Below, piece after piece: positions 33,949 through 43,200 of a DNA stretch of 54,178 bases (positions are counted from its first letter, which is position 1; every line of letters starts with the position of its first letter). The DNA comes from Candidatus Bathyarchaeota archaeon (lineage in GTDB: Archaea > Thermoproteota > Bathyarchaeia > TCS64), in assembly GCA_016930055.1 (NCBI GenBank), contig JAFGHP010000019.1, forward strand, positions 1 through 54,178, given 5' to 3'. The notes beneath the pieces are model-generated. The model made no database searches, had not been told where the DNA came from, and worked only from the letters and a program-made list of their open reading frames with translations. Made by a program: the position numbers and the translations under genes.

Positions 33949-35433
33949 GCTGAAGCATCTTTAATAACTCAAAATCCATGGTGGTTAAATAAAAACGCGA
34001 TAAATTCAGATAAAAATATTCAAAGTACTGTTAATTCTGCTGTAAAATGGATTCCAAGGTTATTATATACAATTGATATGGATATTGATGCAGTTTATAC
34101 ATTAAGAGGACCTAGACAAGTTGGGAAAACAACTTTAGTAAAAATATTAATTAAAAAATTGATTGAAAATAATGTTGAGGGTCGAAGAGTTTTTTATTGG
34201 TCTTGTGATATGGAACAAGGTTCAAAAGACCTTTTAAATTTAATTAACAATTATATTGATACAACACGAACAATATATAATGAAAGATTATACCTATTTT
34301 TAGATGAAATTTCATTTGTTAAAGATTGGCAAAATACAATAAAATACTTGTATGATCTTGGAAAACTTAAAAATACGACAATAATATTAACTGGGTCTCA
34401 TTCAATAGATATTAAAAATGCTTCTGAAAAGCTCCCTGGTAGACGAGGAACGGCAGATGTAGTATATGATAAAATATTTCTTCCGATGAAATTTTCTGAA
34501 TTTATAGAAATAAAAAGTCCAGAGTTAAATAAATTGTTAATGAATTTTAAACTATTTGATATTCAAAATAGGTCATCTATTGTATTTAATTTAGCGAAAG
34601 GAAACATCCCTAATGAAATAAATGAATTAAATCTATACTTAAATTTGATAAATAATCTATTTAATGAATATTTAATAACAGGTGGAATTATTAACGCAAT
34701 ATCTACTTATAGTTTATTAAGAAAATTACCAAAGAATCTTTATGATATTTATATTTCGTCGACGATTGGAGATATTAAAAAGTGGCAAAAAAATGAATTA
34801 TTTTTGTCTCAAATTTTAAAAGTAATAATCGATAAAATGCCTAATCCTTTAAGTTGGAATTCGATAAAAAACGAAACTGATGTTGGTAGCCAATCCACAG
34901 TAGCTGAATATGTTGATATATTGAAAGCAAGTTATGTTTTATGCCCAATATATAAAATTAATAGAAAACAAGGTATGCTTGATTATAAAAAAGGGAAAAA
35001 AATACATTTCTTGGATCCTTTTATTTTCCATTCACTTAATGCTTGGATTAAACAACTTGATCCTTTTGAATTATGTTTAAATGTTTTAACAGATGATGTA
35101 AAAAAATCAAATTTAATTGAAAATATTGTTTGCAGCCATTTGATAAGATATATGTACGACCTTAATCCTAGCGATACATTTGATATTTCAAGGAATTTAT
35201 TTTATTGGGACAATGGAAATACAGAAGTAGATTGTGTTATAAAATTAAGTAATGAATATTTACCAATTGAGGTTAAATATAGAAATCAAATTGAAAATAA
35301 TGATTATAAAGGTTTATTTTCCTTTTTTGAAGCTCAATCAATTTATAAAGGCACTTTATTATCAAAAAACACATTAAAAATTCATTCAGAAATTAGCACA
35401 ATTCCTGTACCTATATATTTATTATTACTATAA
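33946..35433 (+). CDS. AAA+ ATPase with C-terminal DUF4143-type nuclease-like domain
   Basis: A 495-residue protein from the ATG at 33946 (an in-frame ATG at 33937 adds three residues). The ATPase domain has Walker A in YTLRGPRQVGKTTLVKILIK and Walker B in RLYLFLDEISFVKDWQ, then the sensor IILTGSHSIDIKNASEKLPG and GRRGTADVVY. A winged-helix segment lies near 300-350 (SWNSIKNETDVGSQSTVAEY). The C-terminal domain has the restriction-endonuclease-like pattern TEVDCVIKLSNEYLPIEVKY (D...E-x-K). Many archaea carry multiple mobile copies of this DUF4143 ATPase family; function is poorly known. Tandem repeats overlap its start and 44-bp direct repeats bracket it, suggesting a transposed or duplicated module. 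Confidence 0.83.
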   Translation: MAEASLITQNPWWLNKNAINSDKNIQSTVNSAVKWIPRLLYTIDMDIDAVYTLRGPRQVGKTTLVKILIKKLIENNVEGRRVFYWSCDMEQGSKDLLNLINNYIDTTRTIYNERLYLFLDEISFVKDWQNTIKYLYDLGKLKNTTIILTGSHSIDIKNASEKLPGRRGTADVVYDKIFLPMKFSEFIEIKSPELNKLLMNFKLFDIQNRSSIVFNLAKGNIPNEINELNLYLNLINNLFNEYLITGGIINAISTYSLLRKLPKNLYDIYISSTIGDIKKWQKNELFLSQILKVIIDKMPNPLSWNSIKNETDVGSQSTVAEYVDILKASYVLCPIYKINRKQGMLDYKKGKKIHFLDPFIFHSLNAWIKQLDPFELCLNVLTDDVKKSNLIENIVCSHLIRYMYDLNPSDTFDISRNLFYWDNGNTEVDCVIKLSNEYLPIEVKYRNQIENNDYKGLFSFFEAQSIYKGTLLSKNTLKIHSEISTIPVPIYLLLL

Positions 35434-35470
35434 TATTATTATTTATAATAAAACATGTTTTAAAGTTAAT

Positions 35471-35514
35471 CGGGAGCACTATATTATAAAACTGTAAAAT
35501 AAATAGAGCTATTA
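35471..35514. repeat. Right copy of the 44-bp direct repeat
   Basis: Same orientation as 33679-33722, with 4 mismatches in 44 bp. It begins about 38 nt after the ATPase stop. With the left copy it delimits a module of about 1.8 kb. Its left edge shares only CGGGAG with the tRNA-like sequence, so the tRNA 12-mer itself is not fully present here. Confidence 0.65.
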
Positions 35515-35564
35515 GGTATATTATTAATATGGGCACGATTCATAGTCACTTATAATGTTCACTT

Positions 35565-35852
35565 TTACTCAACTTCACCTATTCTCTTGAAGCCTACAGC
35601 TAAAACGACTAAGGCTATGGCAAATACAGCGACTAGCTCCGTGTAGGGCATTTGCCCCGATGTAAAGATCATCGCTGCAAAGATGATGTTGGGAGCAAGC
35701 AGAACGTTCAGCGAGTAGCTCTGAGATTTGTTGTTGAAGGCAGGGTTAGTCAAGAATAATCCAAGGCTAAGAAGAACTCCACTTATCGAAAATACAGCGT
35801 TCGACAATGATTGCGCCAGGAGCTTATCTAACGCTATCTGGGTGAAAAGCAT
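35565..35852 (-). CDS. Small hypothetical membrane protein, possibly truncated
   Basis: A 95-residue protein with three hydrophobic segments (about 20-36, 45-65 and 70-86), ending in FKRIGEVE. Codons are G+C-richer than the genome norm, like those of the two genes on the other side. Its ATG at 35852 overlaps the start of the plus-strand DUF2178 gene, an implausible arrangement for two intact genes. Both may have lost their 5' ends in a recombination event here. No family recognised. Confidence 0.5.
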   Translation of the reverse strand: MLFTQIALDKLLAQSLSNAVFSISGVLLSLGLFLTNPAFNNKSQSYSLNVLLAPNIIFAAMIFTSGQMPYTELVAVFAIALVVLAVGFKRIGEVE

Positions 35853-36159
35853 TCCTTTAGTCGGTTTAGCAATAGTTGCTGTAGCTATCTATACGCTTTG
35901 GATGATAACCAAGTCAAAAAAGTCTGGGTACCCCCTCCAAGATGAGAGAACCATTAAGATATCTGGCAAAGCATATCAAGCTGGTTTTACAATAGGTGCC
36001 ATCTACCTCATTTCCCTCAACTTCTACAACATCATCAGTATCGAGTTCCTCGGAGGTGAACAGTTGGAGTCAATGCTTGTAATTAACTCAGTGCTAATAA
36101 TCATGGGTTTAACGGTAATTGTCGTGAAGACGTATTTAGAGAGAAAGGAGGACATATGA
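35842..36159 (+). CDS. DUF2178-family membrane protein
   Basis: A 105-residue protein from a GTG at 35842. One hydrophobic helix (IPLVGLAIVAVAIYTLWMI) leads into the family motif YPLQDERTIKISGKAYQAGF, followed by two more helices and a charged end (YLERKEDI). Archaeal DUF2178 proteins normally have more hydrophobic sequence before the DERT motif, so this one may be shortened at the N-terminus. An open frame continues upstream to 35728, but those residues look non-coding because they are antisense to another gene. The HTH regulator follows after 12 nt, the usual pairing for DUF2178. Base composition is foreign to the genome. Confidence 0.75.
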   Translation: MKSIPLVGLAIVAVAIYTLWMITKSKKSGYPLQDERTIKISGKAYQAGFTIGAIYLISLNFYNIISIEFLGGEQLESMLVINSVLIIMGLTVIVVKTYLERKEDI

Positions 36160-36171
36160 GGGTGGCCTACC

Positions 36172-36390
36172 ATGAGGACGCGAATTAAGGAGTTCAGAGC
36201 AAGGTACGATATGACGCAGGCCGATCTCGCTCTCAAGGTTGGTGTGAGGAGGGAGACTATCGTCTTCCTTGAAAAGGGGAAATATAATCCGTCCCTGAAG
36301 TTGGCTCACGATGTTGCTGTTGTTCTCAAGTCGACTATTGAGGAATTGTTCCTCTGGGACGATGAAGCCCAGGATTCCAGCGGATCATGA
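36172..36390 (+). CDS. Cro/C1-type HTH transcriptional regulator
   Basis: A 72-residue Xre/Cro-C1 protein of the YozG-like type: [60 protein letters not shown]. The whole protein is the five-helix DNA-binding domain; the recognition helix is at about 28-36. It is paired with the upstream DUF2178 membrane protein, which probably modulates it. A GGTGG precedes the ATG. Base composition is much richer in G+C than that of the core genes, consistent with acquisition by transfer along with its neighbours. Confidence 0.9.
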   Translation: MRTRIKEFRARYDMTQADLALKVGVRRETIVFLEKGKYNPSLKLAHDVAVVLKSTIEELFLWDDEAQDSSGS

Positions 36391-36456
36391 AAAAAAGATT
36401 TATATCGTTTTGTGTACCCCTACATGAGAGTTTAAAAATGTTTATTTAAAACTAAA

Positions 36457-36532
36457 TGGTAGCCCGGGAGAGATTCGAACTCTCGTCAGAGGCTCCAGAG
36501 GCCCCGATCCTTGACCGCTAGACGACCGGGCT
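36457..36532 (-). tRNA. tRNA-Gln (anticodon CUG)
   Basis: The minus strand folds as a complete cloverleaf: acceptor AGCCCGG/CCGGGCT, a D-arm, an anticodon stem GGGGC/GCCTC with loop CTCTGGA (anticodon CTG, decoding CAG), and a T-arm GAGAG-TTCGAAT-CTCTC. The discriminator is A and CCA is encoded (36457-36459). It is 73 nt without the CCA and has no intron. A TATA-like TTATATTA lies about 30 nt upstream (near 36556-36565 on this strand). The 3' end is duplicated at 33673-33684. The flanks 36391-36456 and 36533-36700 show no gene. Confidence 0.97.
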
Positions 36533-36835
36533 GTTGTCGATTCATAGAATTTGACGGGTAATATAAGAATATCCAAATTTATGTTTATTCTCAATAATTT
36601 TCATAATTAGGATTGATAGACTTTAATGAGATTTCTAAAAAATATTTAAAATGTATTTTTAATATTGATGTATTTATTGATACTTTTTTGTTTTTTAAAG
36701 AGATATTTTGCTTTAATACTGTAGTTTTTATTAATGCAAAGGCTTATATTATACTATTTTCGAAAAATAAATGCTCCATGTGAACAGTCTCAGACTCCTT
36801 GGGGAATGATTCTGGGATGGGCTTAACCTAATTTA

Positions 36836-37777
36836 GTGGTAGAAATGTTAAGCCAAAAGAATAGAATAGATTTATCCAATGGTGATTCCTGCCCAGAATG
36901 TCATAGTAAAAATCTCATTAGTGATCCAGATACCGGCGAAGTTATCTGTAGTAAATGTGGTTTAGTAATCAAAGAATCTATAATAAACAGTGGTCCTGAA
37001 TGGAGAGCTTTTACACCAAGTGAAAAAGAAAGTCGTAGCCGTGTTGGTGTACCAATCTCATTTTCAGTTCATGACAAAGGATTAACTACTGTTATTGGTA
37101 AAGTTTCTAAAGATGCTTTTGGTAGAAACATTCCACTAAATACTCGACTTCAAATGCTTCGGATGAGGAAATGGCAGATTAGATCAAGGGTACATAGTTC
37201 TGAAGATAGAAACCTTGCACAAGCAATGGCTGAGTTAGATCGTTTATCTGATAAGCTTCACATTCCTCCAAGCATTAAAGAATATGCTGCATTAATATAT
37301 CGTAAAGCACTTGACAAAGGTCTTGTTAGAGGTAGATCAATTTCAGCTATAGCTGCTGCTTCTTTATATGCCGCATGCAGAATTACACAGACTCCAAGAA
37401 CTCTAAGGGAGATAACTAAGCAGAGTCCAATTGACAAAAAAGATGTTGCCAGATGTTACAGGTTAATGCTTAGAGAGTTAGATCTTCAGATGCCTAAACC
37501 CGATGCTCAATTAAGAGTACCAAAAATTGCTGCTAAAATTGGTATAGGAGAGAAGACTCAAAGAAAAGCTGTTGATATTTTAAAGAGAGCTGAAAAGATG
37601 AAAACAACTGCTGGCAAAGATCCTATGGGATTAGCTGCTGCTGCTCTATATATTGCATGTGTTTTGACTGATGAAAAACGTACACAAAAAATGATTGCTG
37701 ACGCAGCTGGTGTCACTGAAGTTACTATAAGGAATAGATACAAAGGATTAAAGGAATCTCTTAAATTAGATATCTAA
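36836..37777 (+). CDS. tfb: Transcription initiation factor IIB (TFB)
   Basis: A 313-residue TFIIB homologue that joins TBP and RNA polymerase at promoters. The N-terminal zinc ribbon is CPECHSKNL...GEVICSKCGLVI (C-x2-C-x15-C-x2-C). The B-reader/linker is GPEWRAFTPSEKESRSRVGV. Two cyclin repeats follow (about 115-205 and 210-300; SISAIAAASLYAACRITQTP and MGLAAAALYIACVLTDEKRT), with a BRE-contacting helix-turn-helix near VTEVTIRNRY. The frame starts at GTG 36836; the ATG at 36845 is equally possible. A TATA element near 36745-36753 and a leader of about 65 nt containing the palindrome AGTCTCAGACT (36786-36796) precede it. Confidence 0.97.
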   Translation: MVEMLSQKNRIDLSNGDSCPECHSKNLISDPDTGEVICSKCGLVIKESIINSGPEWRAFTPSEKESRSRVGVPISFSVHDKGLTTVIGKVSKDAFGRNIPLNTRLQMLRMRKWQIRSRVHSSEDRNLAQAMAELDRLSDKLHIPPSIKEYAALIYRKALDKGLVRGRSISAIAAASLYAACRITQTPRTLREITKQSPIDKKDVARCYRLMLRELDLQMPKPDAQLRVPKIAAKIGIGEKTQRKAVDILKRAEKMKTTAGKDPMGLAAAALYIACVLTDEKRTQKMIADAAGVTEVTIRNRYKGLKESLKLDI

Positions 37778-37843
37778 AAACATTTTTTTCAGGTTAATAA
37801 TATATCTTATCTCTGCAATACATTTCTCATATGGTGGTACGCT

Positions 37844-38974
37844 TTGGCTAATTCGAAAATTAACACACTCATCTTATGCGTTGATAAAGATGATGACATA
37901 GGGAAAAAAGCCAACATTGATACACCAATAATTGGCAAAGAAGATAACATAAAAGCAGCCACCGCTTTAGCCATTGCTGATCCGGAAGAAGCAGACTCTA
38001 ACGCAATGTTTGGAGCAGTTAAATTATTTAATGATTTATCAATAAAATATCCCGAAGAAAATTATCAAGTAGCTACTATAACTGGTTCACCTCTTGGAGG
38101 TTTTGAAGCAGATAGAAAATTAGTTAAAGAATTGAATGAAGTAGTTTCATCTTTTTCTGCAACTAACATAATTTTAGTAACAGATGGTTTTGCTGATGAA
38201 GAACTTACACCAATTCTTGAAAGCAGAATACCAATAACATCCGTTCAACATATAGTAGTTAAACATAGTGAAAGAATCGAAGAAACATACGCAGTCTTTT
38301 TTAAATACTTAAAAATGCTCGTAAATGACCCCTATTATTCAAGATTAGCTCTGGGAGTACCAGGATTATTATTGCTAATATTTGGGTTTTTAATGGCTTT
38401 AAACCAACTCCAAGTTGCAGGTATAGCAGTGACCTTTGTTATAGGCTTAGTATTTATTCTAAAAGGATTTGGGTTCTATGATAAACTTACAATGATTAAA
38501 CCAAAGTTGCCTCCTCCAGAAAGACAACTAATATTTGTTTCTCGATTAGTTGGGGCAATTGTGATTTTAGTTGGGTGTTATTTAGGAATAAATTCTGTTA
38601 ATGTAGCCTTTCCAGTCTTACCAAATCCTTTTTTGGATTTTAGTTATTATTTAGGGAACTTTCCAGTGATTATTGCACATTTTATTTTGTCAGGTGTCGA
38701 TTCTATAATATTCGGGATAATGGTCGCTTTAGCAGGTGGAGCTGTTAATGCTTATATCCATAAAACAGAAGATCTTTGGCAAAATATTATTAGTATAATG
38801 GTTGCGTTTTGGCTCAGATTAATAGCTATAGAATCTGCAAACATATTCCTTCAACCAACAGTTTCTATAAATTTGTTTTCTCCCCTTGTCATATATACAA
38901 TAGCTAGCGTTATTTCAACAATCTTAGCAGTTGCATTAGTGTATAGGAAATATAGAAAACTACCCTTTACCTAA
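37844..38974 (+). CDS. DUF373-family archaeal membrane protein
   Basis: A 376-residue protein of the archaea-specific DUF373 family. Residues 1 to about 150 form a cytoplasmic alpha/beta domain (NTLILCVDKDDDIGKKANID, AIADPEEADSNAMFGAVKLF, ATNIILVTDGFADEELTPIL). About six transmembrane helices follow (168-370). The start is TTG at 37844, supported by GGTGG 8 nt upstream. Function is unknown, but the gene is often near information-processing or lipid genes. Here it precedes uppS by 64 nt on the same strand. Confidence 0.87.
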   Translation: MANSKINTLILCVDKDDDIGKKANIDTPIIGKEDNIKAATALAIADPEEADSNAMFGAVKLFNDLSIKYPEENYQVATITGSPLGGFEADRKLVKELNEVVSSFSATNIILVTDGFADEELTPILESRIPITSVQHIVVKHSERIEETYAVFFKYLKMLVNDPYYSRLALGVPGLLLLIFGFLMALNQLQVAGIAVTFVIGLVFILKGFGFYDKLTMIKPKLPPPERQLIFVSRLVGAIVILVGCYLGINSVNVAFPVLPNPFLDFSYYLGNFPVIIAHFILSGVDSIIFGIMVALAGGAVNAYIHKTEDLWQNIISIMVAFWLRLIAIESANIFLQPTVSINLFSPLVIYTIASVISTILAVALVYRKYRKLPFT

Positions 38975-39038
38975 ATAATCAATTATTATTATAACAATGT
39001 TTATCTTAGAATAGAAGATTTAGGCTTTAGGATTAAAC

Positions 39039-39821
39039 TTGCTTAGAGGGTTACTCAACGCAATAGGCGTATACAAAATATATCATAAATGGTTAATGTA
39101 TCAAATAAAATCAGGAGAAATGCCCAATCATATTGGAGTAATTCTTGATGGCAATAGACGTTGGGCTTTACAACATGAAAAAGTTCCGTGGGAAGGACAT
39201 TACGCTGGGGGAGAAAACGTTAAGAACTTTCTAAAATGGTGTCTAAATTTAAGAATAAAAACGGTTACACTCTATGCATTATCAACAGAGAATTTCAATA
39301 GATCAGAACAAGAATTAACTGAATTAATGAAAATGTACGAAAAAGGTTTAAAAGATGTTTTATCTTCAGATATTTTAAATAAATATCAAGTCAACGTTCG
39401 TGTAATTGGTAGAATGATTTTACTACCATCAACTCTCCAAGAATTAATACAAGAATTAGAAGAAAAAACTAAAAGTTATAGCCAATTCTACTTAAACATA
39501 GCTTTAGCTTATGGAGGTAGAACCGAAATAGTTGATGCTACAAAGAAAATTGCTGATCTAATTAAGAAGGGAGAAGTCACTCCTGATGAAATAAATGAAC
39601 AATTAATTGAACAACACCTTTATACTGCACATTTACCTCACCCCGATCCAGATCTAATAATCAGAACCGGATCAGAATCCAGATTAAGTAATTTTTTACT
39701 TTGGCAAGCAGCATATAGTGAATTATTCATTATTGATGTATATTGGCCAGATTTTAGAGAGATTGACCTCGAAAGAGCAATACGCGATTTTCAAAAAAGG
39801 AACAGACGATTTGGGAAATGA
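39039..39821 (+). CDS. uppS: Cis-prenyltransferase (undecaprenyl/polyprenyl diphosphate synthase)
   Basis: A 260-residue UPP-synthase-fold enzyme that extends a short isoprenyl diphosphate with cis units to make the lipid carrier for glycan assembly. The catalytic Asp lies in PNHIGVILDGNRRWALQHE (about 29-47). GGENVKNFLKWCLNLRIKTV, TLYALSTENFNRSEQEL and the C-terminal LIIRTGSESRLSNFLLWQAA and YSELFIIDVYWPDF complete the conserved regions. The TTG start at 39039 has AGGA upstream. The N-terminal 28 residues resemble the amphipathic extension of archaeal homologues. Follows DUF373. Confidence 0.94.
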   Translation: MLRGLLNAIGVYKIYHKWLMYQIKSGEMPNHIGVILDGNRRWALQHEKVPWEGHYAGGENVKNFLKWCLNLRIKTVTLYALSTENFNRSEQELTELMKMYEKGLKDVLSSDILNKYQVNVRVIGRMILLPSTLQELIQELEEKTKSYSQFYLNIALAYGGRTEIVDATKKIADLIKKGEVTPDEINEQLIEQHLYTAHLPHPDPDLIIRTGSESRLSNFLLWQAAYSELFIIDVYWPDFREIDLERAIRDFQKRNRRFGK

Positions 39822-39978
39822 TACTCTTATTTTACTTTCAGTTCTTTCTATACTTCTTATTATCAAAAAAATTACCTTAATTAATTTTTATTTTTTTATG
39901 ATAATTAGGTTTTTTTGAAAATGAAAAATTCTTTAATAATTGTTCCCTCATAAGTAAGATTTAAAAAAGCAGCCTATC

Positions 39979-40049
39979 TATAGTTACTCTTATCAGATGA
40001 GACTAACTATAATGATTACAACGCACAAAAACTATAATCCCACTATAAT
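39979..40049. repeat. Inverted repeat and ACTATAAT triplets in the 380-bp region before smc
   Basis: 39822-40201 holds no convincing gene. Within it TATAGTTA (39979-39986) and TAACTATA (40004-40011) form an 8-bp inverted repeat around a CTC/GAG inner stem. The octamer ACTATAAT recurs at 40006-40013, 40031-40038 and 40042-40049. This could be a regulator-binding cluster for the smc operon. A strong SD (GGAGGGG, 40187-40193) ends the region. Confidence 0.45.
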
Positions 40050-40201
40050 ACGTCATAATACCCTTAGTATTTGCTTGATATCGAACGCAGATTTTAGATT
40101 ATTTAAAAGAGAATGGTAACTAAACGCGTCTATCTACCTAAAGTTGCCTCATCAACGTAAAAACGAAAGGTGGAGAATAATCGTATGGAGGGGAATCTGT
40201 A

Positions 40202-43200
40202 ATAGTATACATCAACAAAATTTTGATACGTAATTTTAAATCATTTAGTGGCCAAATTAAACTTAATTTTCAATCTGGATTTAATATTATTACAGGACCT
40301 AATGGTAGTGGGAAAAGCAACATAATTGACGCCATACAATTTGTTTTAGGTGAGTTAGCCTCTAAACGTATGAGAGTTCCTGATTTTGGTGGTTTAATCT
40401 ATGATGGTGCCGGAGAAACTGATATTGGGAAATCTCAAATTGCACAAGTTACAATATATTTTGATAATTCTGATAGAGGACTTGCATCAGATAGAAATCA
40501 AGTTAGTATAGGTAGAAAAGTAGATCGTCAAGGAAAAAGTGATTATTATCTTAATGGTAAAAAAACTTCAAGGAAGATTGTATTAGACTTATTACAATTA
40601 GCTGGAATTACCCCCGGTGGTTATAATATTGTTCAACAAGGTACCGCTACAAGACTAAGTGATTTAACTCCTTCTGAACGAATGCGTGCACTTGAAGACT
40701 TAATTGGTATTAAAGAATATGACGAAAAAAAATCTGAAGCTAAAATCCGATTATCTGAAGCTGAAAGAAAAATTGAGATCGCGTCAGCTAGAATTGATGA
40801 GGTTAGAAAAAGAGTATCAGAACTAGAACGTCAAAGAAATGATGCATTAAGATATAATCATCTTAATAGAGAAGAAAAAAGACTTACTGCGGTAAAATTA
40901 AGTTACCAAATAAATCAACTAGAAGAAAAAATTAGTGTAATAAATGAACAATTGAGAGAACGTCAAATCGAAGTAACTAAGTTAGAGGAAGAAAAAAAGC
41001 AACTCAGAGAAGAGCGAGAAATAGCTAGAAACAGAGTAGAAGAATTCAATAGAGAAGCTGCTGAGAGGGGTAACACAAAATTACCTATGTTAAAATCAGA
41101 TCTTGTTGGTAAAAAAACTTTAAGAGATAACATCAATAATAGATTGAAAGAAATCACTATACGGATAAGTTATTTAGAAAAAGCAATTTATGATAAACAA
41201 ATAGAATTAAACCAAACAGATGCTGAGATACTTGAGCGTAAAAAGGAACTTGATACCCTATCTCAAAATTATAAAGCTCTTACTAGTGAACTTGAATTAA
41301 AAAAAGAAGACCTTCAAAAAACTATAGATATTTTACAGAATTCAAGAAGCAAAACTTCTGAAAATCAAAAACAACTAGAAGACTTAACTGAACGTTTGAT
41401 ACCAATGCAAGAAACCCTCACTGGGCTTGAAATTGAAATCAATCTTCATAAAAGTACAAACTCAAACCTTGAAGAAAAAATTCATGAACAAGAAAACAAA
41501 AAAGAAGAATACGAAAAAACAACACAAAGTCTTAGAGAAAAACTTGATGAATTTGCTAATATAAAAGCTCAAGAAGCGGAAAATCTAGAAGAAATGCTTT
41601 CTAACCTGGAAAATCAAATTGATAGACAAAAAAGTCTAAGAAACACCATTGAAAATGCTAACTTATTAGCAAAACAAGCAGAGACAACTATAACGGAATT
41701 TTCAGCTAAAAGAGATTTATGGAAACAAATTGTTGTAGTAGAAAAAGCTCTAGAACGAATTAGAGAAATTGGTGAAGCAGGTGCCCTTGAGGGATATCAT
41801 GGACCTGTCAAATCCTTGATTAAAATTAATTCTACTTATCAAAGAGCAATTAATTCATCTGCTGAAGGTTGGATGAATGCCGTTGTTATTGATTACATTG
41901 ATGTGGTTACAAATTGTATCGATAGATTAAAAAAGACAAAACTTGGAATGACTAGATTTATTCCCCTTGATCATTTAAAGAAAAACGAGTCTTTACCTAA
42001 AATAAACGATGAACGTATTGTAGGACCCCTTCTTGATTTCATAAACTGTGATGAAATTTACTTGCCAGTTGCTGGAATGATTTGGGGTGACACTTATTTA
42101 GTTAAAGATTCTGATGGAGCCATCAAAGCTAATACATTAGGATATAGAGCAGTCACAATAGCAGGCGATATTTTTGAACCAAAAGGCGGAATCATGGGTG
42201 GTTATTATAGAAGACCTCCCGATTATTCAAAACTTGTACCCACAGAAGAATCAATAGATAGTCTATCTAAAACAATCAAGTCTTTAAGACAAAAACTTAA
42301 GACAAGAATGACAGACCTAAAAGCAAGCGGTGGTAATTTACGAGGATTCTCTGATTACATGGAGGAGTCTAAAAAACGTATTACAAGAATTGATTTAGAT
42401 GTGGCTGAAACAAATGAGAGACTAGTAAAATTAGAAAAAACGATTGTTACCGTAATTGATATAATTAATAAGTATAAGGGAGAGCAAGAAAGTAATTTTA
42501 ACTTAATCTTAACTCTAGAAGAACGTAAACAAAAGATTCAACAACAATTAGATGACGTTAAACAGGAAATTAATCTATTAAAAGAAATTAAACCATCCGA
42601 CTTAACCGATCTAGAAATTAAACAATCCAGTGTTCAAAACGAAATAATAAACCTACAGAATCAAATAAGAGATATAGAAAATTCTCAATCAGTACAAAAT
42701 GGATTTGTTAGTCGAGTTTTATCTATTAGGCTCGAAGAAGCTTCTGAGCAATTAAACAAGATGAAAAATGAAAAACAGAGTTTAGAACAGGAACATATAC
42801 AAGATCAAGAACAATTAGTGGAGATTGATAGGGAAATAGAAATTATTGAACTTGACCTCAACAGTTTAACTGATGAAGTCGAAGCCACCTCTAATGTTAT
42901 GGAGCAGCAACAAAAGACATTAAGAATTATTAATCAAAGAATGGAAGATCTTGAGCGTCGAAGAGAGGTTGAAGATAAAAGAATAAATCAAATAACTCTT
43001 GAAGTCGAACGATTAAAATTACAGGGAGAACAGAAATTAGATGAATTAGCGTTAAATGGTTTTGAAGATAAAATCAGTACTTTAGGGATTGAATTTGAAC
43101 TTATTGAATCAAGGATTCAACAAATAAAAACAGAAAGAAACAATATTGGAGCAATAAACCAACTAGCACTTGATCAATATAATGACTATATGTTAAATTA

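Noticed and set aside
35728-35841. Upstream 38-codon extension of the DUF2178 protein
   Set aside because: Its residues are charged and atypical for the family and it is antisense to a better membrane-protein frame; GTG at 35842 gives a sensible start.
33673-36470. Transposase- or integrase-encoding mobile element
   Set aside because: No recombinase gene or terminal inverted repeats are present in the interval; only repeats and the att-like copy support mobility.
36771-36835. C/D-box or other small RNA in the tfb leader
   Set aside because: An AATGATT and a short palindrome are present, but no proper C and D boxes in the right order; kept only as a possible leader structure.
39997-40119. 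A 40-codon frame (ATG 39997 to TAA 40119) upstream of smc
   Set aside because: No SD, composition like non-coding sequence, and it overlaps the repeat cluster; probably chance.
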